A DNA stretch of 64,000 bases, taken from assembly GCA_030411725.1 (NCBI GenBank), contig MU839832.1, positions 992,001 through 1,056,000 on the forward strand. Reading direction: 5' to 3'. The DNA is from Echria macrotheca. Lineage: Eukaryota; Ascomycota; Sordariomycetes; Sordariales; Schizotheciaceae. Made by a program: the position numbers and the translations under genes. Below the pieces are notes generated by a model. That model made no database searches, had not been told where the DNA came from, and was given only the letters and a program-made list of their open reading frames with translations. Shown here piece after piece: positions 54,220 through 64,000 of the stretch (its first letter is position 1; each line of letters opens with the position of its first letter).

Positions 54220-54765
54220 ATGGCCCCCGTCACTCTCTACGACGCCAGCATTGGCCTCTTCATCAAGGCGCTGGAGAGCTTCACGGCGATCTTGAAGAAA
54301 GCCAAAGAACACGGCGGCGCCGACGCCGACTCGTTCGCGGCCGCGCGATTGTACGACGACATGCTGCCCTTTACCTTCCAGGTGCAGATGGTGTGCAACA
54401 CGTCCAAGAAGGCGCTCGAGCGTCTAGTCCCGCACCGGGGACCCTACCCGACCTTTGCCGACGACGAGAAGACGTTTGACGACTGCATCGCTCTTGTCGG
54501 CCGCACTCTCGACCTACTTAAGACGATCAAGCCAGAGGACCTTGAGGGCAAGGAGGACGCCGTCGTTGAGGTCAAGCTAGGCCGCGCTGGGGCCGCCACC
54601 GTCGAAGGCAAGGGTTACGCCCTCGGATATGCCCTTCCCAATGTGTTTTTCCACCTGTCGATCGCGTACGGTATTTTGAGATCCAAGGGTGTGCCGCTGG
54701 GCAAGACGGATTTCTTGACGCCATTCTTTGAGCCGTATGTCTTGTCGAGGACGCCGGCAGCCTAA
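54220..54765 (+). CDS. DUF1993-family protein, 181 aa
   Basis: Single exon, ATG in strong context (CACAATGGCC). All-helical protein matching DUF1993: VTLYDASIGLFIKALESFTA (helix 1), ARLYDDMLPFTFQVQMVCNT (the conserved LAPDMLPF-type helix 2), then ALERLVPHRGP and YALPNVFFHLSIAYGILRSK GVPLGKTDF, the C-terminal helix block with a conserved His. The family resembles DinB-type four-helix bundles. It is widespread in fungi and bacteria with no proven function. No signal peptide. The promoter has a clear TATA box, and the C/A-rich leader suggests good expression. Length equals the family norm (about 165-185). Confidence 0.87.
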   Translation: MAPVTLYDASIGLFIKALESFTAILKKAKEHGGADADSFAAARLYDDMLPFTFQVQMVCNTSKKALERLVPHRGPYPTFADDEKTFDDCIALVGRTLDLLKTIKPEDLEGKEDAVVEVKLGRAGAATVEGKGYALGYALPNVFFHLSIAYGILRSKGVPLGKTDFLTPFFEPYVLSRTPAA

Positions 54766-55108
54766 GGGAGCTGTTCTGCGGAGACGATTCGTGGCAGCGG
54801 GGAAAGAACTTGATATTGTGATCCTGGCAGATAGTTGAGAATCGGGGTAGTGTCATCCATAGCTACGAAGACAAGTTCACTTCTACCACTGTCATGGGGG
54901 AAACGGAAGTGATTTCCTGTCGCTCTATGATCATTGGGTGATTGGCATCGTGATATGCTGGAGCTAGGTAATCAGACACTGTCAGCCAGACCAGTCCCAT
55001 AAAAACATCGGCAGGCGATGCGAGCTCGAAGCAAAACTATGAGAGGGGATCCCGTCTATCTCTCGCAAAAAGAGAAAGCGATTCATCCTGGCAAAAAATA
55101 AACATGTT
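54766..55108. other. Intergenic, 3' flank of DUF1993 gene and tRNA terminator side
   Basis: No gene. On minus, the bases downstream of the tRNA include a short T-run (complement of CAAAAAATAAA, about 55092-55102) that would serve as RNA polymerase III terminator. Confidence 0.5.
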
Positions 55109-55191
55109 TGCCCACTATCAGAATCGAACTGATGACCTTGTCATTGCCCTAGAAATACTAGTGACACGCTCTACCACTGAGCCAAGCGGGC
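55109..55191 (-). tRNA. tRNA-Thr (anticodon AGT) with an 11-nt intron
   Basis: The acceptor strand GCCCGCT pairs with AGTGGGC, plus discriminator A. D arm TTGGCTCAGTGGTAGAGC, T arm ATCAGTTCGATTCTGAT. The anticodon stem TGTCA/TGACA closes a loop CT-AGT-A-(intron)-A. The intron of about 11 nt (TTTCTAGGGCA) is inserted after position 37. It decodes ACC/ACU as inosine-modified AGT. Confidence 0.93.
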
Positions 55192-56006
55192 TGATTCGAT
55201 GAAAATTGAGTCGCCTAAGACTGTATTTAAACGATTCTGCAAATGAATTGCTTTGTAGGTGCCTTGTCCCACAAACGCTTGCATTCCCGCTCCTTCAGCT
55301 TTTCCCTCGACAAGCGAGGCGAACTCTTGGCCCACACCACGAGCTGACACGATGCAACTGTGCAAACACCAACTAAAAAAGACCTTGCAGGGCACCAATG
55401 AGCGTATGGTAAGGCACACTGCTCTGATCCAACTTAGGATGACAAACGCGCGTCTCCGTACCTACATGACGCCGTCGCGGCCCGCAGCGCAACTCCCAAC
55501 CGCCGAACCTCGCATCACAGTCTAACCACGGCAGGATCACAACCCCGGTCAGACTAACGACAGTCAACACCCCTTTTAATTTTACGCTTATGCTGGTGGG
55601 CGGTATTACTGGAGAGCAGTGCAGCTCGTGATGCTCGAGATATCCTCACAACATCGTATTTCCTCTTCCCCGCTTGTTCTGCGGTGTTTCTAACCAAGGC
55701 TTGCTCCGATCAGGACTCGGTTGAGATCAGGTCCACGGCCCGCCGCCCAGCCGCGCTTCCCGCATGATCTTGGCGCAAATACTAGGATTCGAAAAAATGG
55801 GGCCTTTTGTCGTTGAAGATCAAAGCGATTCGATATGAGGCTTAGGTTGGGCTGCCACGGTCGTGCCAAGCAATCCATCCTGGCGCCCACCACCGCAGAC
55901 AATAAGATGGTTCAATCCCCCTGACCATCGGCGCGGCTGTCGGGATCGAAATCATCACTTTACACCACCTCCTGTCGTTCCAGCACGCGTGAGACTCGGA
56001 AGCGAA
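55192..56006. other. Intergenic; upstream of tRNA-Thr and of the membrane-protein gene
   Basis: No gene seen. The frame of the membrane-protein gene is open upstream of 56007 only to a GTG, and the extra stretch (Arg/Pro-rich) does not look coding, so ATG 56007 is preferred. Confidence 0.45.
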
Positions 56007-58220
56007 ATGGACACGAACGAGTCCAAAGCGCCGATGGCGGCCAGCGCAGAGCCCAGTGGCCCCAGTCCCCCCGGAAGTGTCAAACACGCGCACCGCACGC
56101 CGGCCGCCACATACACGGGAAGAACAACGATCCGCCAACGAGTTGGGACTTACGGCTTCGCGGTCATGATCGCCGGAATACCCGTCCAGATCGCCGCCAT
56201 GGGCTTCTTGGGCTATCTATGGTCCCAGCAGCGGTACGGCGCGCACGACGCGAACGACCCAAACCAGCGGGTGTGGAGGTCTATCGTCCTCAACTCTTGG
56301 ATGGCTCCAACCATCACGCTGTGCACCGTCATCATACAATTCATCGTCGGCGCCCAGCTCGTCATTTGCACTGCGCTGGCGGCCGGCCTCATCCTCGAAA
56401 CATCGTCGACCCCCTTCGAAGATGCGCCAAAGTTGTCCCTCCTCCGGGCTACTAACGGCGGACCACTCGACATCGTAATGCTCATGCTGAAGCGATTTCC
56501 GCACTCGTTTGGACTGTCGGTATCCCATCTTCTGGTCGTTGTGTTGTACCTGGTCGGAGTGGCCTTGCAGTTTTCTTCGACCCTCCTCGTCTCTGACCTC
56601 GGCGACATTACCATACTCTCGGATCCGGAGGTTCGAAGGGTGGCCGTCGCAGATTCTGAGGGCGCCTTCATTGGCACTAATGGGCAGTTTATGTTTTCGA
56701 AGACGCCCGGCGTCTGGTCAACTTTTGCCGAGAGCAGAAACGGAACGGGCACCGTCAGCCAGAATGTCACGGACACCGGCATCATCACCCGAGCCTTCCC
56801 TCCGTTTGAGTCGCGGGAGCGTCTTTTGTTGCGGTCTTACAGCGGACTCGCTGTCACCCAACAAGCGCGCACCATCTGCGTACCGGCGGAGCTCAACGTG
56901 CAACGCACTACCCTAACTTACGCTGCCAGCGATCAGCTCATGGTCCAGGGAGCCGTGTCGATGTCTCTTGAACCCTTTACGGCGGCGGGATTTCGAACGG
57001 AGAAATACAACTACACAAACGGAGTCCCGGTTGTCGTTGATCGGCCCACGCGCATGATCGATATTCCATTCGCTTGTCCATTTTATAATATACAAGGCGG
57101 CGGCCGAGGTGTCAAGGGCGACGACTTGGCGATGGCGCTGTGCTTTATTCAAAGCGGTTTCTTTGAGCCGTTCCTCCTAGTCAATGCTGTCGGGCCGTTT
57201 GCCGACTGGAACAGCTACGCGACGTCCGGGTTCCAGCCGGTATCAACGGAGAATAGCTGGGCAACATACAAACCTACGGGACCCAACTCGACTTCCGAGA
57301 GTTTCCAACCGAAAGACGGGCTGCGACTGAGTGCATCCGTATGCAGCACCGCCTGGAACAACAGCATCCTAAGTGTCAACGCTTCCACATCGGCCCCCAC
57401 GCAAGAATATCCCTTGCAGTGGGAAAACTCGACGCAGAGCTGGAATACCCCCGAAATCCTCCGTCTCCTAGGCGTAGTCGGCGACCCGTCGGACGTGGGC
57501 GCCCGCGGCATCCTGCGTCTCGATAGCTACGGACCTGCCAACGACAAGACAATTGTTAGCATCTTGTCGACCGGACCCAGCGACCAAGTCTCGACAGAAT
57601 TGTATAAAGCTTTCACGGCTGCCTTGGAGGGCCAGGAGGTCGACCCCCTAACTAACAAGGATCTGGCGGGGTTCAACCGATCTCTCATCTTCTGCTCCCG
57701 CTGTTACCCGTCCACACAGATCAACAACGACCTAGCTCACCCGTCGAGCGTGCTACTAATGGGGGCGGCACTAAACGCGACTAACAACCCAGCTGCGGCG
57801 CTCGACGGCCTGTGGACCACGTGGACACAAACGGCCTACACGAGTGCCGTCGGCCAGCTCGACCAGGCGGGCGTCGCCGACAGCACGATGATGTGGGCCG
57901 TGACCGTCACCACACCGGTGCGTTGGCATGGGTTTATCGCTACAACGGTCCTCTTGGTGTTTCACATTGCCGTCGCGGTGGCGATCATGGTGTTGTTTGT
58001 TGGTCGCACAGCGTACTCGTTCCAGGGCAATTTTTGGCCAGCCATGGCTCAAGCCACTGGTGGGGAGCAGGTGCGGGAGTTCCTGGACGATGTTGCGACG
58101 ACGCCAGACAGTGAGGTCGACAAGATTATCAAGGTGAGGGGGCTGGACGGGGTGTCGGTATGCACAGGGGTTGATGAAGGAACTGGCAGGGTTGGTCTCA
58201 TCCGGACGAAGGCTCTCTAA
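56007..58220 (+). CDS. Large fungal integral membrane protein, 737 aa, uncharacterised
   Basis: Single exon. The cytosolic N-terminus is disordered (MDTNESKAPMAASAEPSGPS). Three membrane segments follow: FAVMIAGIPVQIAAMGFLGY, ITLCTVIIQFIVGAQLVICT, and LLVVVLYLVGVALQFSSTLL. A long extracellular domain of about 450 residues has several N-glycosylation sequons (NGT, NVT, NYT, NST, NNS) and Cys residues. One final membrane segment, FIATTVLLVFHIAVAVAIMV, precedes a short tail (GRTAYSFQGNFWPAMAQATG). This three-plus-one topology with a large ectodomain is common among uncharacterised proteins of Pezizomycotina, often expanded and near HET-type genes. No catalytic motif was seen. A surface receptor or sensor role is only a guess. 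Confidence 0.85.
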   Translation: MDTNESKAPMAASAEPSGPSPPGSVKHAHRTPAATYTGRTTIRQRVGTYGFAVMIAGIPVQIAAMGFLGYLWSQQRYGAHDANDPNQRVWRSIVLNSWMAPTITLCTVIIQFIVGAQLVICTALAAGLILETSSTPFEDAPKLSLLRATNGGPLDIVMLMLKRFPHSFGLSVSHLLVVVLYLVGVALQFSSTLLVSDLGDITILSDPEVRRVAVADSEGAFIGTNGQFMFSKTPGVWSTFAESRNGTGTVSQNVTDTGIITRAFPPFESRERLLLRSYSGLAVTQQARTICVPAELNVQRTTLTYAASDQLMVQGAVSMSLEPFTAAGFRTEKYNYTNGVPVVVDRPTRMIDIPFACPFYNIQGGGRGVKGDDLAMALCFIQSGFFEPFLLVNAVGPFADWNSYATSGFQPVSTENSWATYKPTGPNSTSESFQPKDGLRLSASVCSTAWNNSILSVNASTSAPTQEYPLQWENSTQSWNTPEILRLLGVVGDPSDVGARGILRLDSYGPANDKTIVSILSTGPSDQVSTELYKAFTAALEGQEVDPLTNKDLAGFNRSLIFCSRCYPSTQINNDLAHPSSVLLMGAALNATNNPAAALDGLWTTWTQTAYTSAVGQLDQAGVADSTMMWAVTVTTPVRWHGFIATTVLLVFHIAVAVAIMVLFVGRTAYSFQGNFWPAMAQATGGEQVREFLDDVATTPDSEVDKIIKVRGLDGVSVCTGVDEGTGRVGLIRTKAL

Positions 58221-59339
58221 TCATGTCATTTATATACCCCTACTCTGGATATCACTCGGTCATCAACGTTCAAGCATCTTTGGCCTCTATGAGGTGCATT
58301 ATACGTCACAAGTTTTTCAAGGACCGAAAGTGCTTTTGATTTATCATTGACAACCAAAAGGTTTAGCACTTGATATTCCGTACACGGCCGACAGAGCAGC
58401 TTCCGCGTTGTCTCCGACCATTCGGGCCTGATATTGGCAGAGCCGGGGTTATTCCCGCACCTCCGTGGCCCAGATTACCAAGGGTTCTAGAAATCCGGGG
58501 GACAGGCCTCGCGTCGCATCGGGAGTCTCCGAAGTGACCAAAGGGGAAGGACACCCACCTCAGATATATGAAGCACCTCCACAACACACCACTGACAGGA
58601 TTGGCGGTCTCGCCGATCTACAAAGTGTCGTAAGAACCCCCAGACCCCAGACAGGATTTACCCGCCGTGGCATGAGCACGAGAAGTTAGGTAACGAATGC
58701 GACCTTTTGATTCTCGAGACTCGTTCTCGTTTCCGCGCCGAACAAAACCCCTCATCGCTCTACACCTTTGGTCAATCCCCGCATATACTCCACTGCTGGT
58801 CTATCCGGCACTTCCAAGATGTCGGCGGTATTGATGCGCGCCCGAGTCCAAGACCCGGAGGCTTTGTTACTGCTAGGCATAATAACACAAACCAAGAGAT
58901 CCGTCTTGTCATTCCTAGAGGCAACCTTCGGCAGGCCCCGCCTTGCATAATGTGCGCTGTCGATGTGCTTCGCTACCGCATGCGAAATCGACAAACCAGG
59001 AAATCGGGCTCGGAGACGGGACAGACGGGCAGATGATCGCCAGACGAAGCGCAACAAAGTCCGGGAATGGCTTTTCGAGGAAGTTGGACCGTGTCTCCTG
59101 CTACAAATTCCAGGTCTCGGTTGGCCAGGAGGCGATCAACATAGACTGCAATCAGGATAAATAATACTGCCGTGTTGTCGCAATATCGCTGCCGCCCTTT
59201 TCTCCAGAGCAAATACCCCAAGAGCCGGGAACAAAACTGTGCTCTTATGACCGCATCTCAGATATATCCCCCCCTATAAGCCGCTTCTAAGGGGAATGCC
59301 TATCCCGTCCGGCCCTCCCACACTTGTTCCAGGAAAACC
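58221..59339. promoter_or_regulatory. Intergenic; promoter of the AA9 gene
   Basis: No gene seen in 58.2-59.2 kb. Just before the ATG at 59340, CCCCCCTATAAG (about 59266-59277) combines a C-rich stretch with a TATA box; CCCCT/AGGGG stress-type elements lie at 59269 and 59290. The leader is about 60 nt. Confidence 0.5.
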
Positions 59340-60272
59340 ATGACGCGGATCACCCCGCTGCTGCATCTCGCAGCGGCGCTGCTCTCGATTTTTTTTACTT
59401 TCTCGGCAGCCCACTCCAACCTCGCCTACATCATCATAGACGGCAGCCTGTACCACGGCTTCGACCCGCGCCCGGGCCAGATCAACCGTCCCGACCGGGT
59501 AGGCTGGTCGACGGCGAACCCGGACGCGGGCTTCGTCGGACCGGCGAACTACTCGACGCCCGAGATCGCATGCCACCTCTCGGGGACCTCGACGCCGGCC
59601 CACGCGCCGGTGCGCGCCGGCGAGAGGGTCCACGTGCAGTGGAACGGCTGGCCGTACGGGCACCCGGGCCCCGTGCTGTCGTACATCGCGCCGTGCGAGC
59701 GGACGACCGACGGCTGCGGCTCCGTCGACAAGGCCGAGCTGCGCTGGACCAAGATCGACAACTCCGGGCCCGGCTTCATCAACGAGACCGGCGGCCCGCC
59801 GGGGCGCTGGTCGTCGCACGTCATGATTGCGCAGAATAACAGCTGGAGCGTGCATGTGCCGGATGGTCTCAAACCGGGGCCGTATGTGCTCCGCCACGAG
59901 GCCATCGCGCTGCACTTTGCCAAGAACAGGGGCGGCGCGCAGAATTATCCGCTTTGTATCAATCTGTGGGTTGAGGAGCCCGTGTCGCCGCCGACGGGGG
60001 GGACTGTTGCGCCGTTCTCGTTGGCCGGCGGGGTGAGGGCGATGGAGTTGTATAAGGAGGACGATCCGGGGATCTTGATTGATGTGTTTCAGACGCTGAC
60101 GACGTATGTCGTCCCCGGACCGACGGTTGCGGCGGGTGCGATGCCTGTGGCGTATTCGATGCAGGCGCAGAGCGTGTCGTCGAGGGATGGCGTGCCGGTT
60201 CGGGTGCAGGGGACGAAGACGGTGCCTTTTGTGGCGAAGATAACAGCAGCAGAGAGAGAGTTTAGAGGGTGA
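59340..60272 (+). CDS. AA9 lytic polysaccharide monooxygenase (GH61), 310 aa
   Basis: Secreted copper enzyme that oxidatively cleaves cellulose or hemicellulose. Single exon. The signal peptide (residues 1-24) ends FSAA, leaving H25 as the N-terminal His of the histidine brace. The second copper His is H108 in GWPYGHPGPVLSYIAPC. The axial Tyr203 sits in AQNYPLCINLWV with Gln201 (QxY), and H186 in LRHEAIALH is the conserved second-sphere His. Cys in PEIACHLSG, SYIAPCERT and YPLCINL support the usual disulfides. The domain ends with DDPGILIDVFQTLTTYVVPG; about 55 further residues form a tail without a CBM1. It probably works with the GH3 beta-glucosidase in cellulose breakdown; regioselectivity cannot be read from sequence. 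Confidence 0.93.
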   Translation: MTRITPLLHLAAALLSIFFTFSAAHSNLAYIIIDGSLYHGFDPRPGQINRPDRVGWSTANPDAGFVGPANYSTPEIACHLSGTSTPAHAPVRAGERVHVQWNGWPYGHPGPVLSYIAPCERTTDGCGSVDKAELRWTKIDNSGPGFINETGGPPGRWSSHVMIAQNNSWSVHVPDGLKPGPYVLRHEAIALHFAKNRGGAQNYPLCINLWVEEPVSPPTGGTVAPFSLAGGVRAMELYKEDDPGILIDVFQTLTTYVVPGPTVAAGAMPVAYSMQAQSVSSRDGVPVRVQGTKTVPFVAKITAAEREFRG

Positions 60273-62968
60273 CTTTGCATCTTTGGGTAGAAATAGACGG
60301 TTGAGAATATTTTATTGAGGTCGGGTTGGTTTCGGGAACTGTGACTGTTGATTAGCTTCGAGGTGAGGTTCAGAAGGGGAGTTTGAACTTGTGGTGATCG
60401 AAGTCGACTATCCGGTGCTTGGAGTCATTGATGAGGAATGGATCGATGTGTCGGTTGACCAAGAGGGATGGTAAAAGGAGGATTCCGGGAGCTGCCCGGT
60501 TCAGTCCTCTTCCAGCCCAGGCCTCTGGTCTGACAATGTGAAGTTGCCAGAAGTTTTCTGCCTCCAATTGCTCCAGAATCCCCGATGGCCAAGCCGGATT
60601 TAGAGCTTTGTGCAATTTGTAAATTCAAATCAGAATTTTGTGCAAAACAGTGCGAGCAAGCTGACCTTGCCATTCATTCCTCCCTGCACATTGGTCTGAC
60701 TCCACGCCAGGCACCTTTTTGCACTTTCCCAGGACTTGCATAATCCCGATTTCCACACAGTTGGGATAAAGCGGCGTTTTACCCATCGGGACATCACTGC
60801 CAGGCCTTCACTCAACCAGCTTGCCGTGGCTTCCACTCAGTTTCTCTCATCAGTTCAGATCAAGTTTCTTCCTGCATTTGGCGCTTGCCGATTAAAGCAC
60901 CAAGACGAGTGAAGTATTTTCTTCGATTCCGGTTCATCTCTTCAATGCGCTAACCATTTATTCCCTCACAGATCTATTGGCGTGGGAGCCTATTACGAAC
61001 CCATCGCGATACCGGAGCACCCCGTTTTAGTCCAGCCGACGTGCCACCTACCTAGATCCCACGGGTCATACTACCCAATTTCACGCGACGTAGCGCAGTG
61101 CTTGTACATCACATCTCAAACGTCTCTTCAAGGAACATATTTGGCTTCTAGTCAATTTCTTCAGACGGCTGCTCGGAGTGCCTATTTCACAAGAGACTTT
61201 ACTTTACAATAACTGAAACTGGCATCCCTGGACAATTGATAAAGACCCTTTCCATCTCCATAGCAAACCATTTGGTGTTTGCGTGTCTATATTGTTTTCC
61301 TACACTCATGACTGTTAGGGCACGGCTCATGTCTCTCTCCCATTTTGCATCCATCCATTGAAAGGATAAACTGCGTTCTCAAAAGAGAAGCCATCCCAGC
61401 CGTGTTCCATTTTCCGTCGTGGAAATATGATTATCGACCTAGAGGGATCATGACCGGCCAGTCTCGCGGCCTAAACATGCGATCCGGCGTCGCGGGTGTT
61501 GTAGCTGGTCTTTTTCAGTCTGTTCCACGCAGAGTCAGCCCCGGTCCGGTGTTTGACATTTGTCTCGACGCCAGTTGCCCTTTGAATGATGATGATTACT
61601 TATCATGGTGATCTTCGTTCCCGTGAGTCATCCTAGCTTTGCCGCAAAACTGCCCGTCTCAGGAACCCTATTGGTGTTCCATCCTCTTCATCTCAGTTAT
61701 CCACCTAAAGCGGGAGAATAACTGATAGAATGGTCTATTCTGAAGAGCCATGTGTCTGGACGGCGTTTCACCTCGTGCCCTCTCTGGAGGATCAAGCCTC
61801 TGCGGATCCTTCCAGCCATGGCTGGCGCCAAGTCCACTGGATCGGCACCATTCTGCTGCGAAAATATTTCTCATGTAAAAGAACGAGGCTAGAGGACACG
61901 ACCTAATGCTAGCCCTAACCTCCAGTGAAACCAATACCGGGACTACTGTAGTCTCTCGTCTGGGGTATCTTCAAGTCGTTGAAATCCAAGCTATCGTCGG
62001 ACATTGCGAGATCCTACGAAACGTCGCTTTGAATCTCGGCCTCGATCCACCGCGAGCGCGTCTGTCCAAATTACATGTTGACTTTTGATCGCCGAGAGAT
62101 TACTTGGATGTAGCTTGAGCAATCCACGCGGCCATACACGATCATTAATCCATCGTATGTCTTGGATTCGGATAGACTGCAACTATTGCTAGGCCACCCA
62201 GAGATTCTTAGTCTCCATGGGTAGTATATTCTCGTGGCCTTCTGGTTGTCCCGCTTGACGAAGATCTCGTGTCACTTGTTGATGTCACCAGGTTCCCTTG
62301 GCTGTTGTCATCCCACAAGCTGAATATAACCGCAGGGTGCGTTGTTCAACCGGAAATAATCATTCATTGGTGATAGCCTCAGACTTAACAAGCGCCTGAA
62401 TCAAAGAAGCTGCCCATGATTCTGGCAAAGACTGCCGTAACGAGCTCACCGCTTTTCTCTCCTGGTCAATGAATTTCAACCAAGTCGTGGAGCTGAATGA
62501 TGGGGTTACTAGCACGCATTACAGTTAGTCAAGGACTTGTAATTACATTTTCACGATACTATATATAAAGGCATATGCCTATATAAATCTAGATAACACC
62601 CTCAAAGCCTGCCTACCTATGTATCCAATCGACGGCACTCTCTCTCCAGCTATTCCGCAGTGCTAAATTCACAGTTCCCAGCCCACCACCGCCCTCACCA
62701 ACCCCCATCCCACCAGCCCTACCGCACAACACAGGGCCAAAAACAAATCAGACAAGTGGGGTCCAGCCTCGCCCGCCGGCCAATGAGAGCCTCGCAACCA
62801 CCAGACGGCGCACAATCACCCATTCACACTTGACCCCTCCCCGCCGAGTTACAAATTCCTCGCCCCGGCACGGTTTGAATCTTCTTCTTTTCCTTTTCTT
62901 CTCCAGTTTCGCAGCAGGATCTCGACGCCGACCACAATCACGACCAAACCACCGACCACACAACCACC
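60273..62968. other. Gene-poor 2.7-kb region
   Basis: Short ORFs on both strands, none with a domain, codon bias or splice structure. At about 62562-62586 TATATAAAGGCATATGCCTATATA is a near-perfect palindrome overlapping a TATA box. From 62640 the plus strand becomes C-rich (CCACCGCCCTCACC-type), a likely leader for the small ORF at 62969. Confidence 0.5.
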
Positions 62969-63343
62969 ATGAATACCATCGTCGCCGGCAGTGCCGTCGC
63001 CGACCAGCCTGATGGACTTGGTCGTACTCTTGTCACCAGTAAGTTGTTCTTTTTTCTTCTTATCTGTCTTGTCTTTTGGTGTTTGCCGTCGCGGTTTCAA
63101 CTCTTCTTTTCATTCACCATCATCGTCCTTCCCGCGACCCGCCGACGTCACGGTCGTGATGTTGAATCAATTGGTTGAGCGAATCGTCGTTTCCTCTTTT
63201 ATTTCTGTGCCCAAGAGAGAAAGCGCGCCTGGCTTGTTGAGGAGTCAATCAATGTGATTCAATCGGACTTGCCTTCCCCTTCCTTTTCCCCAGCCTTCCT
63301 GGTCGCAATCTTGTACCTCTCTACTAGCTGTACCCCAAAATAA
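62969..63343 (+). CDS. Possible spliced 39-aa ORF, or 5' exon of a gene
   Basis: ATG in excellent context (ACCACCATGAAT) after a TATA box and C-rich leader. Exon 1 (62969-63038) encodes MNTIVAGSAVADQPDGLGRT and ends at a perfect GTAAGT donor. The pyrimidine-rich acceptor CCTTTTCCCCAG at 63293 joins in frame to FLVAILYLSTSCTPK and a stop at 63343. The product would have a hydrophobic C-terminal stretch. The 255-nt intron is long for this genome. Other acceptors further on are possible, but the F-box gene starts at 63535. Confidence 0.35.
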
Positions 63344-63534
63344 CTGTATCAAAAGGCAGAAACTCCAAAACAACTGTATCAAAACAGAGAAGTCATGTAT
63401 ACGCGCAGTTTCCGTCGTTGAGGCGACTTATTAGGCGAATTCGAATTATTGAATGTATGGTCAAGGTCCTGGTCATTCTTCATGCCCCTCCTCCGTCCGC
63501 ATATCGGAACGCATCTAACGCGCTAGTGCCAGCC

Positions 63535-64000
63535 ATGTCTTCCACCCCTCGCCCACGGGCCAGCCTCCAGACCCTTCCCCACGAGGTATTACTCCGCATC
63601 TGCGAGTTTATACCCGTCAGACCGGATATCCCCCAAGGCTTAGCGACCCGAACCGCCCTGGCCTCCCTAGCCCGACTGTGCCGGAACACCCGCGGGCCTG
63701 CCGAGGAGGTCCTCTACCGGTCTATTCTCAACGTGAAGCCAACGTCCAGAGACAGGCTGCAGCGCCCCGACCCGAGACTGCCTCTCTGGATGGACCCGAC
63801 ACCCCGTCCCGGCATCGACATCATCCGGCTCCTGCGCTCGCTGCGGGCGGCGCCTAATCTCGGCCTGCTCATAAAGAGCATCGGGATCCACGTCTGGGGC
63901 GCCAACGAGTGCGTCGGCATCCGGACGGACAACTTCCGGGAGGCGGATGTCGGCTTCCTCCGGGGCGACTGGAGAGAATTCGACGCCAACAAGCAGGCCC
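63535..64000 (+). CDS. F-box protein, N-terminal part (continues past window)
   Basis: Open frame from ATG 63535 to the window end (155 codons visible). The F-box lies right at the start: LQTLPHEVLLRICEFIPV, followed by LASLARLCRNTRGPAEEVLY, matching the LP-x-E-[LI]-L-x-I-x-x-[FY] pattern that binds Skp1 in SCF ubiquitin ligases. IIRLLRSLRAAPNLGLLIKS resembles the first leucine-rich segment typical of fungal F-box proteins, so a substrate-binding repeat domain probably follows outside. No intron seen so far. Confidence 0.78.
   Translation, partial: MSSTPRPRASLQTLPHEVLLRICEFIPVRPDIPQGLATRTALASLARLCRNTRGPAEEVLYRSILNVKPTSRDRLQRPDPRLPLWMDPTPRPGIDIIRLLRSLRAAPNLGLLIKSIGIHVWGANECVGIRTDNFREADVGFLRGDWREFDANKQA

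Noticed and set aside
58752..59221. Several ORFs of 60-109 aa before the AA9 gene
   Set aside because: Mutually overlapping on both strands, no domain; the region must contain the AA9 promoter.
59274..59923. Minus-strand ORFs of 213 and 124 aa across the AA9 gene
   Set aside because: Shadows of a GC-rich coding exon; Arg/Val-rich with no domain.

Overview
The window is nuclear DNA of a filamentous ascomycete (Pezizomycotina, most likely a Sordariomycete). The basis is short 45-80 nt introns with GTRAGT-type donors and CTRAC branch sites, nuclear tRNAs with introns after the anticodon, and fungus-restricted families: HET domain, Pth11/SAT4-like rhodopsin domain, DUF3669, AA9 lytic polysaccharide monooxygenase, FRE reductase. 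Each gene has its own promoter. The AA9 enzyme and the GH3 beta-glucosidase suggest a plant-biomass degrader. Nothing here fixes the species.

Layout. 0-5 kb: GH3 beta-glucosidase (runs off the left edge) and a seven-helix rhodopsin-domain membrane protein, both minus. 6-10 kb: two disordered or coiled-coil proteins (minus), one with a candidate retained intron. 11-18 kb: an interrupted secreted-type gene, an 81-aa zinc-finger protein, an alpha/beta hydrolase, tRNA-Ala(CGC), a flavin monooxygenase and a 78-aa Cys-rich protein. 18-33 kb: HET-domain protein, RecQ helicase, DUF3669 protein, an unrecognised 913-aa protein and a PIF1-type helicase.

34-43 kb is a compact block of five metabolic genes: cytochrome P450 and SAM methyltransferase (divergent), an MFS exporter, an opine-dehydrogenase-like enzyme and a ferric/cupric reductase with a Met-rich extracellular segment. 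There is no PKS, NRPS or terpene backbone gene. The combination suggests an amino-acid-derived small molecule, possibly a metal chelator. That is inference.

43.5-52.3 kb is accessory and decayed: a frameshifted gene and a broken paralogue of it 8 kb away, a 413-bp MITE-like element, a roughly 1.16-kb element with long terminal inverted repeats and two internal minisatellites, an 88-bp inverted repeat pair 4.8 kb apart, and weak orphan ORFs. 54-64 kb returns to ordinary genes: a DUF1993 protein, tRNA-Thr(AGT), a large membrane protein, the AA9 enzyme, a possible 39-aa spliced ORF and the start of an F-box protein.

Gene models come from reading frames, splice signals and family conservation by eye. 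No search was run.
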